From assembly GCF_905207245.1 (NCBI RefSeq), contig NZ_CAJLKP010000100.1, positions 1 to 17,838 on the forward strand: a DNA stretch of 17,838 nucleotides, given 5' to 3'. The notes beneath the pieces were generated by a model, which worked only from the letters and a program-made list of their open reading frames with translations, did no database searches and was not told where the DNA came from. Shown here in pieces: positions 12,076 through 17,838 of the stretch (the first letter of the stretch is position 1; every line of letters begins with the position of its first letter). Both the position numbers and the translations under genes were made by a program. This DNA comes from an uncultured Bacteroides sp. (GTDB lineage Bacteria > Bacteroidota > Bacteroidia > Bacteroidales > Bacteroidaceae).

Positions 12076-12762
12076 ATGCAACAAGTATACAATAAACTTC
12101 CGCTCCTATTCTTAGCAATTCTTCTCACCAGCACTTCCCTTGCAGGATGCAAAAAGAAAGATATGTCCCTCAAGTTGAACGAACCGAGAAACATCAAAGG
12201 AGTAATCAGTTATAGGCGTACCTTCGGAGATTTAAATGAAGCGCATTTGAATATTGCACAAGCCATAGGCATCGTCCCCATCGCTTCGCGCAAGGATGCA
12301 GAAAACATGAAAGAGAAATTGCATCATATAGAAACAAATGATTTATATAAGGTGGATTCTCTCACGCACTCCATCCCTTATCTGATTCCGAATGCAGCGC
12401 AATTGCTCGATACCATCGGCAGCAACTTCCTCGATTCGCTCACGGCAAAGGGACTGAATCCGAATAAAGTCATCGTGACTTCCGTACTTCGCACCCAGGA
12501 TGATGTGAAACGCCTGCGCCGCCGCAACGGAAATGCCTCCGCAAATTCTGCACACTTCTATGGTACAACGTTCGATGTAAGCTGGAAACGTTTCCAGAAA
12601 ATAGAAGATGAAGACGGACGCCCCTTGCAGGATGTCAGTGCAGATACCCTGAAACTCGTTCTCTCGGAAGTGTTGCGCGACCTGCGAAAAGCTGAGAAAT
12701 GTTATATCAAATACGAATTGAAACAAGGATGCTTCCACATTACGACGAGAGGAAAGAGATAA
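12076..12762 (+). CDS. DUF5715-like lipoprotein with M15-type zinc peptidase residues
   Basis: A 228-residue protein with a lipoprotein signal: hydrophobic 8-22 and lipobox LAGC with Cys25. The catalytic-looking region reads VTSVLRTQDDVKRL (134-147), then NSAHFYGTTFDVSW (157-170), which matches the S-x-H-x-x-G-x-x-x-D zinc motif of M15/LAS peptidases (His160, Asp167), and a late GCFHITT (218-224) supplying the third ligand, His221. Family members of this type cut or bind peptidoglycan stem peptides; whether this one is active is not known. It lies alone on the plus strand, with its stop four bases from the stop of the convergent YdeI-type gene. Confidence 0.82.
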   Translation: MQQVYNKLPLLFLAILLTSTSLAGCKKKDMSLKLNEPRNIKGVISYRRTFGDLNEAHLNIAQAIGIVPIASRKDAENMKEKLHHIETNDLYKVDSLTHSIPYLIPNAAQLLDTIGSNFLDSLTAKGLNPNKVIVTSVLRTQDDVKRLRRRNGNASANSAHFYGTTFDVSWKRFQKIEDEDGRPLQDVSADTLKLVLSEVLRDLRKAEKCYIKYELKQGCFHITTRGKR

Positions 12763-12766
12763 AGGA

Positions 12767-13330
12767 TTAATAATATTTCCCAATTCCACCAAATCCCGCT
12801 ATTATTTTATTTTCTTTCGTTTTATTGATAAAGTTGTTTAATCGCTTTTCAAATTCTTCCGGTCGTTTCCTTGCTGCTTCAATGTATGCAATTCGGATAC
12901 GCTTATATGCGTCTGAGAAAAGTTGATAATTTTCCCATATAATCTTATCTTCTTTCAATTTATCAATTATATCATTTGGAAAAACAAAAGGAGTGGATAA
13001 AACATTCCGTATTTTATTCTCAAATTTAGGGTGTATCATTTTATTATCCAGCAGCCATTTAAGCCTTTCTTTATTGGCTTGCGAATATGTACTCTTAGGG
13101 TTTCTGGGTGTGAAATGCTGAATTTTATGTTCTTTGTCAAGCGCCTTTATTGTACTGTCAATCCACTCGAAGCAAAGGGCTTCTTCAACAGCATCGTTGT
13201 AGGTAATACTTTTTTTGCCTGAAGATTTACTGGGAAATACAAACCAAATATCACTGGCAGTCTCAAAGTTGTCAGTCAACCACTTTCGCCAATCTTCTCT
13301 GTTTTCAAAATATCTTATTTCTGTTGACAT
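12767..13330 (-). CDS. YdeI/OmdA family protein
   Basis: From ATG 13330 the product is 187 residues. It shows the YdeI/OmpD-associated pattern: DIWFVFPSKSSGKKSITYND (about 26-45), EALCFEWIDSTIKALD (about 49-64), QHFTPRNPKSTYSQANKERL (about 70-89), and a C-terminal OmdA-type helix bundle (about 140-170, RIRIAYIEAARKRPEEFEKR). Members have been linked to peptide or bacteriocin tolerance, but the biochemical function is unclear. The open frame extends further upstream into nnr; I chose 13330 because GGGGAGG lies five bases before it and the homologous region begins soon after. It follows nnr by 11 bases and is probably co-transcribed. Confidence 0.85.
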   Translation of the reverse strand: MSTEIRYFENREDWRKWLTDNFETASDIWFVFPSKSSGKKSITYNDAVEEALCFEWIDSTIKALDKEHKIQHFTPRNPKSTYSQANKERLKWLLDNKMIHPKFENKIRNVLSTPFVFPNDIIDKLKEDKIIWENYQLFSDAYKRIRIAYIEAARKRPEEFEKRLNNFINKTKENKIIAGFGGIGKYY

Positions 13331-13341
13331 AACACCTCCCC

Positions 13342-14853
13342 TCATTCTTCCATCATCCTCCATGCCAGCGGCAAGCAATTCACAATGTCCCCTGCCGTCA
13401 TTCCCATCATTCCCTGCTTCTTGCGAGCGATGTCTCCGGCAAGGCCATGAACATACGTAGCCAGGCAAGCTGCATCCTGTGGCACATATCCCTGGGCTAA
13501 TAACGCAAGCAGAACACCTGTCAGCACATCACCACTGCCCCCTGTTGCCATACCGGGATTGCCTGTCGTATTAAAATAACACTTCCCTTGCGGAGTGATA
13601 ATAGCAGAATACGCACCTTTCAGCACAATATATAGCCCTGCCGTCCGTGCCAGTTCACGCGCTTTCGTCAGCCGTTCGTAGGAATCCTGACATTTACCTA
13701 CCAAGCGTTCCAGTTCCTTTGGATGAGGTGTAAGTATGCTGCCTTTTGGCAAACGGTTGAAATAATTGCGGTGTCCCGCCAACACATTCAGTGCATCAGC
13801 ATCCACCACCATAGGTGTCTGACAAGCATCTATCTGTTCCAGTACCGCCGCCTCGGTTTCTTCCGACTTTCCCAGTCCCGGTCCGATACCTACCGCCTGA
13901 TAATCATCCGTATCCGTAGGACAGGCAAAACAAGTATCACTGGGATCCATTTCCGTCATTGCTTCCGGAACAGAAGTCTGCACAATCATGTTGTTGCAAT
14001 AAGGCACATGCACCGTCAGCAATCCTACTCCGGAACGCAGGCAAGCCCTTGCGGCAAGTATGGAAGCTCCCGCCATTCCTTGCGAACCCGCAATTAGCAA
14101 AGCCCGCTCGAAGTCTCCCTTATGGGCAAACTTATTGCGTGTCTTCAACAAATACTGCATATCTTCCCCTTCCAGCAAAAAATAATCCGTATCCGTTTCC
14201 TCTATTGCATCTTCACTCAGACCGATGTCCAGCAGTTCCCATTCGCCCACAAACTCCTGATTTTCCGCAAAAAGAAAAGCCAACTTCGGCAATTGCAGAC
14301 TTAGCGTCACATCCGCACGGACAATATTCGCCCGGATATTGAATGTATTCTCTTCTCCCATCAAGCCCGAAGGAACATCAATAGCCACTACCTGCGCCGA
14401 CGAAGCATTGATATACTTCACCACGGCAGCAAAACCACCGCTCAACGGCTTGTTCAATCCGCTGCCGAACAGTCCGTCAATCACCACATGGTCGTCTGTC
14501 AACACAGGTGGCACAAATTGTGAGGTCACTTCGTGGAAATCTACATTCTCCACATCCGCAAGTCGTTCTTTATTCGTCTCGCAATCAGGAGAAAGCTCTC
14601 CCTTGGTATTGAATAAATAAACCGAGACTTTATAGCCTTTCTTTGCCAGCAAACGGGAAACAGCCAATGCATCTCCCCCGTTATTGCCCGGCCCGGCAAA
14701 TACCGTAAAAGGTGTTTTTGCATCCCAACGTCCGGCAATAGCTTTTGCCAATGCCTGCGAGGCACGTTCCATCAGGTCGATGGAAGCAATCGGTTCATTC
14801 TCTATGGTGTAAGCATCCAACTCTTTGATGCTTTGGGTAGGAAATATTTTCAT
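13342..14853 (-). CDS. nnr: bifunctional NAD(P)H-hydrate epimerase / ADP-dependent dehydratase
   Basis: A 503-residue two-domain repair enzyme for damaged NAD(P)H (NADHX and NADPHX). The N-terminal epimerase domain (1 to about 215) has FAGPGNNGGDALAVSRLL (about 52-69), DGLFGSGLNKP (about 125-135) and VVAIDVPSGL (about 154-163). The C-terminal ribokinase-like dehydratase domain (about 225-503) has KGDFERALLIAGSQGMAGAS, GIGPGLGKSEET, VVDADALNVLAG, LTPHPKELERLVG and the nucleotide-binding GNPGMATGGSGDVLTG. Both halves look complete and the length is normal. A promoter lies about 70-100 bases upstream, and the YdeI-type gene follows in the same operon. Confidence 0.96.
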   Translation of the reverse strand: MKIFPTQSIKELDAYTIENEPIASIDLMERASQALAKAIAGRWDAKTPFTVFAGPGNNGGDALAVSRLLAKKGYKVSVYLFNTKGELSPDCETNKERLADVENVDFHEVTSQFVPPVLTDDHVVIDGLFGSGLNKPLSGGFAAVVKYINASSAQVVAIDVPSGLMGEENTFNIRANIVRADVTLSLQLPKLAFLFAENQEFVGEWELLDIGLSEDAIEETDTDYFLLEGEDMQYLLKTRNKFAHKGDFERALLIAGSQGMAGASILAARACLRSGVGLLTVHVPYCNNMIVQTSVPEAMTEMDPSDTCFACPTDTDDYQAVGIGPGLGKSEETEAAVLEQIDACQTPMVVDADALNVLAGHRNYFNRLPKGSILTPHPKELERLVGKCQDSYERLTKARELARTAGLYIVLKGAYSAIITPQGKCYFNTTGNPGMATGGSGDVLTGVLLALLAQGYVPQDAACLATYVHGLAGDIARKKQGMMGMTAGDIVNCLPLAWRMMEE

Positions 14854-14921
14854 TCTGTTTGTTTTATAAAAGTAGTTCAGAAAGTACTAACATGCACAGG
14901 TTGGTAACACTGTTTATAGAA

Positions 14922-14952
14922 CAAAGATAGATTATTTATTAGAGATAAGCAA
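14922..14952 (-). promoter_or_regulatory. promoter of nnr
   Basis: On the minus strand TTG (14952-14950) and TATCTTTG (14929-14922) are 20 bases apart. The start site would be near 14915, giving a 60-base leader. Confidence 0.65.
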
Positions 14953-15007
14953 GAAAGAATTAAAGAGAATAAGTAGTGTTTTTCTATTTCTGCTTTTGTT
15001 CTATATC

Positions 15008-15108
15008 TCTTCTCCACCTTACCAACTTCGCATCTTCTTCGCTTCTATACAGAAGTTGGATTAGCGAAGTTGATACGAAGAGGGTGCGATGAAGGTAAGA
15101 GGAGGGTA
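15008..15108. repeat. imperfect palindromic repeat with several alternative stems
   Basis: The arms at about 15008-15042 and 15073-15108 are imperfect inverse complements (the CTTACC, CGCA and TCTTCG blocks match). Inside, CCAACTTC (15022-15029) is complemented by GAAGTTGG (15052-15059), and AACTTCGC (15024-15031) by GCGAAGTT (15064-15071), so several hairpins compete. It looks like a dispersed intergenic palindromic element. Confidence 0.55.
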
Positions 15109-15182
15109 ATATTGTTCTGTTTATCTGATTTTGCATGTACGCAAATACTGCACACCCCGGCACGAATTGTATAAAATTTACC

Positions 15183-15317
15183 ATGAAGCCTAATAGCGAC
15201 AGACTACTTTTGTCTCAAAAAAAGAATATAATTAAACCGATAACCATCTACGGTAACCCCGTATTAAGAAAAGGATGTAAAGATATAGAACAGAATTATC
15301 CCCATATCCGGAAGTAA
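15183..15317 (+). pseudogene. N-terminal fragment of a peptide deformylase gene
   Basis: The short frame from ATG 15183 ends with KPITIYGNPVLRKGCKDIEQ and NYPHIRK, then TAA. This matches the N-terminal strand and helix of peptide deformylases (the P-I-x-x-x-G-x-P-V-L-R-K pattern), which normally run to about 180 residues with GxGLAAPQ, EGCLS and HEHDH motifs. None of these motifs follows in any frame before the next promoter. The deformylase frame stops at about 30 matched residues, so this is a truncated relic or a duplicated fragment, not an active enzyme. Confidence 0.6.
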
Positions 15318-15406
15318 AGGTAACGCTAGTTTCACATCCCAATGAAAAACATCTGATAAACAAGTTTATTTTATCCTATCTAATAGTTATTACGTTGATT
15401 TGTTGT

Positions 15407-15414
15407 TATCTTTG
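15407..15414 (+). promoter_or_regulatory. -7 promoter element before the SecDF-P1-head-like gene
   Basis: TATCTTTG at 15407-15414 fits the -7 consensus. The -33 is poor. A start near 15421 would give a 177-base leader that contains the 15437-15530 repeat. Confidence 0.5.
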
Positions 15415-15436
15415 CAAAAAAGGATAAGAAAGGAAG

Positions 15437-15530
15437 GAAACGAGGGAACGAGTTGACAAGGGGCTGCGCAATGCTTCTATGCCGCATGGAACCTTGTTCC
15501 CTCGTCAACTTGTCTCCTCGTCAACTTATT
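15437..15530. repeat. palindromic repeat built from a GTTGACGAG-type word
   Basis: CTCGTCAACTT occurs at 15501-15511 and again at 15517-15527. The opposing arm holds CGAGTTGACAAGG (15449-15461), and ACAAGG (15456-15461) pairs with CCTTGT (15492-15497). The style, an iterated 8-11 base word in both orientations, resembles the repeat at 8914-9011. It lies in the predicted leader of the downstream gene. Confidence 0.5.
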
Positions 15531-15597
15531 CAAATCCGTACAGTAATGAAGTTAACTGTATTAATTGATAATACAACTACATATAAAAAACAATACC

Positions 15598-16425
15598 ATG
15601 AGAACGTTCACTGTTTTATTAGTAGCTACGTCTTTAACGCTAACCTCACTGGGAGGGAACATCGAACCATACCGCCCCAACGGCTGGTACTACATCACAA
15701 GCGGTACACAAGACAGCCTTTCAGCAGAGCCCATCGTAACTACCAAAGATTTTGCTTCCATAAGCCTTGACTCTTTTATGAGTGAGCGAACAGGCGAAAT
15801 GACCTATCAGATTGCAGGCAGAGTGAACGATCAGTCCATTAAGATATGGGCGGACGCTACCGAACAGTCAATAGGCAAGCATATCGGTTTTGTATGCAAC
15901 AATAAGGTAGTATGTAATCCCTTGGTGAATGCCCGCATCGAAAGCGGTAATTTTGCAATTTCCGGTGAAGGGCCTGAATTTAAAGCAATGTACAAGCAAA
16001 TTCAAGAGGACATCAAAAACGAAGAGATTGCTTCGGAACATAAGAGAGCATGGGAAGAGGCCCGCAAACTACGTGCTTCTATCACCGACACCACCTTTTT
16101 GAAAACCAAACGTCCGATGTCTGACGATGCAATCGGGCCCTACAACTACCACACAGGATTGAACGAAGACCGTGCATACAATCAAACGGTTTATACAATT
16201 GCGATAGACAGAGCCAAAAAGTTTCTTTCCGTTGAAAACGACCAATTGGTATTGAACCTGAAATCGGGTGCGGAAATCAACATTGCGGAAGACCTGTTCC
16301 AGTATATCACCGGACTATTCGATGATTGGAACAAATGGGTGCAAGAGGGAAAATTCAAGATTATAAAAACAAAAAAGGGATACTACGATATAGAACCAAC
16401 TTCTCAGAAACGCAACAATCAATAA
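15598..16425 (+). CDS. exported protein with SecDF-P1-head-like region
   Basis: From ATG 15598 the product is 275 residues with a signal peptide (MRTFTVLLVATSLTLTSLGG). The mature part carries GWYYITSG (29-36), PIVTTKDFASISLD (about 44-57), then WADATEQSIGKHIGFVCNNK and NPLVNARIESGNFAISGEGP (about 94-135). This resembles the P1-head subdomain of the SecD translocon subunit (T-x-x-x-I-G-K, V-x-x-P-x-x-N, G-x-F-x-I-S-G). It lacks transmembrane helices, so it is not SecD itself. The C-terminal 130 residues are unrecognised. The role is unknown. Its stop overlaps the end of the convergent reverse transcriptase gene by seven bases. An in-frame TTG upstream (15565) would add residues before the signal peptide and is rejected. 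Confidence 0.7.
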   Translation: MRTFTVLLVATSLTLTSLGGNIEPYRPNGWYYITSGTQDSLSAEPIVTTKDFASISLDSFMSERTGEMTYQIAGRVNDQSIKIWADATEQSIGKHIGFVCNNKVVCNPLVNARIESGNFAISGEGPEFKAMYKQIQEDIKNEEIASEHKRAWEEARKLRASITDTTFLKTKRPMSDDAIGPYNYHTGLNEDRAYNQTVYTIAIDRAKKFLSVENDQLVLNLKSGAEINIAEDLFQYITGLFDDWNKWVQEGKFKIIKTKKGYYDIEPTSQKRNNQ

Positions 16426-17540
16426 CTTTTCTCTAAACGCTTCAAGGCTGCGATAGAATCGGATACATACGCATTATCCGGTTCTATGGACCGCCAATAA
16501 CAAAGTGTTCCTATCAACCGTTTCAGATAAGCCGGATCGTGAGAACCTATCCGGCGCTGGTGTTCTGCCAAACCTTTCGTCAAAATATAATGTACATTCT
16601 TGCGTATTTCCCTTTTCCGGGCTTTAGGAATAGTCAGCTTCACACCGGAACTGATGGAAACTCCTGTGATAATCTTCCGACTGTGTTCCTTCAGGAAACG
16701 GGTTTTCTTATGATTCAATTCAAACTTTTCTTCCCGGACAATCTGTTTGACCTGAGACAATATCTGTTCTCCCGGGAAAACATTCCCCGAAAAAGTAAGG
16801 TCATCGGCATACCGGGTATAAGTCAGGCCATATTCGGCAGTCAGTGCAGACAACTTTTTATCCATCTCATAAGAGATAATATTGCTCAATGCCGGACTTG
16901 TAGATGCCCCCTGAGGCAAACAACGATGTAAACAGCATAAAGTTCCAAGCACCTTCGCAATGTCAGGCGGATACCCCATTGCCTCAAATGTATTCCTCAC
17001 ACGAGGACTGCGTATGGAACTAAAGAAATCATGAATATCAGTTTTCAGTACACACTGCTTTCCCAAATGCGGGCGGACATTATCAGCTATGGACATCTTG
17101 CACCGAAAGCCGGTAGCCGCCGGATGAACATTTACAAAGGATAAAATGCGATGGTTAATAGCGTCCTGAATAGGTTTCAGTTCATCGTCCGGGGCAGAAA
17201 TCATGCGGTAACCTCCCCTCCGTTTACCTATCCAGAACTCCCGGTAGTGGGCGGAAACATCCTTCAATATTTCTTTCAACTTCACTTCCTCCACTCCCAA
17301 CAAGTTTGCACACTGAGATATGGCTTCTTCTTTAAACCAGGGAGAGATTCGCGGAGCAGAAGTTTTAAAAAGCTGGCTGAACCATCCTTTACGGGTGATT
17401 CCGGCATTAGCAGTATGCTCCGTATGGTCGCGGTTTCCTGCTTTCCACCTCTTGTATCCTTCCTGTTTACGACTCGCAGAAATAATCTTGTAAACCAGTA
17501 AGCAGGTGACAATAAGTACAGCTATCAGAATTCCATTCAT
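16419..17540 (-). CDS. retron-type reverse transcriptase with N-terminal transmembrane helix
   Basis: From ATG 17540 the product is 373 residues. Residues 3-20 (NGILIAVLIVTCLLVYKI) form one transmembrane helix, followed by a basic linker. The reverse transcriptase core has the first catalytic Asp in LKTDIHDFFSS (Asp168), LPQGASTSPALSN (208-220), YADDLTFSG (244-252) and NHKKTRFL (276-283). Retron-specific marks are NVRPH (154-158), corresponding to the NAxxH motif of region X, and IITGVSIS (290-297), corresponding to the VTG motif of region Y. It would reverse-transcribe the RNA encoded just upstream into msDNA. The longer frame from 17603 would run through that RNA and is rejected. No effector domain is fused at the C-terminus and none lies downstream on the same strand. 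Group II intron maturase and DGR domains are absent. Confidence 0.9.
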   Translation of the reverse strand: MNGILIAVLIVTCLLVYKIISASRKQEGYKRWKAGNRDHTEHTANAGITRKGWFSQLFKTSAPRISPWFKEEAISQCANLLGVEEVKLKEILKDVSAHYREFWIGKRRGGYRMISAPDDELKPIQDAINHRILSFVNVHPAATGFRCKMSIADNVRPHLGKQCVLKTDIHDFFSSIRSPRVRNTFEAMGYPPDIAKVLGTLCCLHRCLPQGASTSPALSNIISYEMDKKLSALTAEYGLTYTRYADDLTFSGNVFPGEQILSQVKQIVREEKFELNHKKTRFLKEHSRKIITGVSISSGVKLTIPKARKREIRKNVHYILTKGLAEHQRRIGSHDPAYLKRLIGTLCYWRSIEPDNAYVSDSIAALKRLEKSY

Positions 17541-17561
17541 CGTATCAATAAGTATGAAAAA

Positions 17562-17690
17562 AGAAGAGGATGAGTATTTACTAATGTAAATCGTGGTATT
17601 CATACCAGAGTATTTACATTCTAAGAAAGCTCCTGAGCTTACGAGGCGACTGCACCTCTTTCCTGCTAAATCTTTTCCTCATCCTCTCCG
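17562..17690 (-). ncRNA. candidate retron msr-msd RNA
   Basis: Read 5' to 3' on the minus strand, the elements are as follows. The a1 repeat AGAGGATGAG (17687-17678) starts at the predicted transcript start. A TTAGC motif follows, whose G (17666) is the candidate branch guanosine. The first msr stem-loop is GAGGTG with CGCCTC (17658-17643). The second is AAGCT with AGCTT (17640-17627). The msd hairpin has outer stem AATGTAAAT (17620-17612) with ATTTACATT (17591-17583) and inner stem GGTAT/ATACC (17606-17595). The a2 repeat CTCATCCTCT (17574-17565) is perfectly complementary to a1 and extends by a G-U and a G-C pair. This order is the standard retron layout. The msd is short. The end near 17562 is inferred from the stem. 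Confidence 0.8.
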
Positions 17691-17694
17691 TGTG

Positions 17695-17723
17695 CAAAAA
17701 TAGGCCTTTTTTGATAAAAACAA
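17695..17723 (-). promoter_or_regulatory. promoter of the retron transcript
   Basis: On the minus strand TTG (17723-17721) and TATTTTTG (17702-17695) are 18 bases apart. The expected start, near 17689, coincides with the first base pairs of the a1/a2 stem. Confidence 0.6.
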
Positions 17724-17798
17724 TAAGAGCTTGCTTAAAAATAAAGAATCGGACACAGAGAAACAACTACAATCTTGCATAAATTCTTTCAAACAAAA

Positions 17799-17838
17799 TT
17801 AGTTTGCGCTGTCATAACCGTAGTATCCGTCATCCTGA
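17799..17838 (-). CDS. possible 3' end of a gene extending past the window
   Basis: Reading leftward from the window edge, the frame QDDGYYGYDSAN ends in TAA (17801-17799). The acidic, tyrosine-rich tail looks like a genuine protein C-terminus rather than random sequence, but 13 codons cannot establish this. If real, it is the gene immediately upstream of the retron on the same strand. Confidence 0.3.
   Translation of the reverse strand, partial: QDDGYYGYDSAN

Noticed and set aside
13331..13468. Longer N-terminus for the YdeI-type protein
   Set aside because: The extension lies inside nnr, has an unlikely composition, and a strong SD precedes ATG 13330.
14984..15184. 66-codon minus-strand frame over the palindrome
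   Set aside because: Most of it is translated palindrome, and there is no promoter or family pattern.
16419..17540. Group II intron maturase or diversity-generating retroelement RT
   Set aside because: No maturase X/HNH domain, no intron domain V hairpin and no template/variable repeat pair; instead NVRPH and ITG retron marks and an a1/a2 RNA are present.
17541..17603. Upstream start for the reverse transcriptase
   Set aside because: It would translate through the msd and a2 parts of the retron RNA; ATG 17540 begins right before the transmembrane helix.

Overview
The window looks like chromosomal DNA of a Bacteroidales bacterium, most likely a Bacteroides species. The reasons are the TAnnTTTG-type -7 promoter elements paired with TTG-type -33 elements, start codons mostly lacking Shine-Dalgarno sites, and family content (DUF3256, a DUF5715-like lipoprotein, a GH109-type protein). 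This is inference from composition and families, not from a database search.

Layout. The left edge is the 3' part of a tRNA-Gly(TCC) gene, then a gene-poor stretch, then a cytoplasmic GH109/Gfo-Idh-MocA-type oxidoreductase-fold protein (491-1807). A strikingly ordered non-coding block follows: six 22-bp tandem units in exact register (1870-2001), a -7-like element with a start-site hairpin, and a leader (2131-2294) that can form two mutually exclusive long hairpins, one of which buries the start codon of a small gene. Two small genes of unknown function follow (2293-2610 and 2627-2881).

3019-6619 is an RNA-repair operon: RtcB ligase, a small ATP-type (KxDG) RNA ligase, and a fusion of an HD phosphohydrolase domain to a polynucleotide-kinase-like P-loop domain. 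RtcB can seal 2',3'-cyclic-phosphate or 3'-phosphate ends to 5'-OH ends. The other two proteins look like a classical heal-and-seal pair. A convergent nucleotidyltransferase/HEPN pair of toxin-antitoxin type (6653-7365) lies directly beside it.

7429-7862 is a decayed outer-membrane-protein gene. The middle is ordinary Bacteroides housekeeping DNA: a YitT-family membrane protein, a DUF3256 protein, free methionine-R-sulfoxide reductase, a DMT-family transporter, truA, a DUF5715-like M15-type lipoprotein, a YdeI/OmdA protein and the bifunctional NAD(P)HX repair enzyme Nnr. 14854-15597 holds palindromic repeats and an N-terminal fragment of a peptide deformylase gene, followed by an exported SecDF-P1-head-like protein.

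The right end is a retron-like locus on the minus strand: a reverse transcriptase with an N-terminal transmembrane helix (16419-17540) preceded by its own promoter and a short candidate msr-msd RNA (17562-17690). That RNA has 10-bp a1/a2 inverted repeats, a TTAGC branch-type motif, two msr stem-loops and one msd hairpin. The RNA-repair operon, the HEPN pair and the retron make this window a mixture of core genome and defence/RNA-damage modules. The strongest candidates for undescribed biology are the three-protein RNA-repair cassette with its HD-PNK fusion, the membrane-anchored retron, and the 22-bp array plus switchable leader upstream of two small unknown genes.
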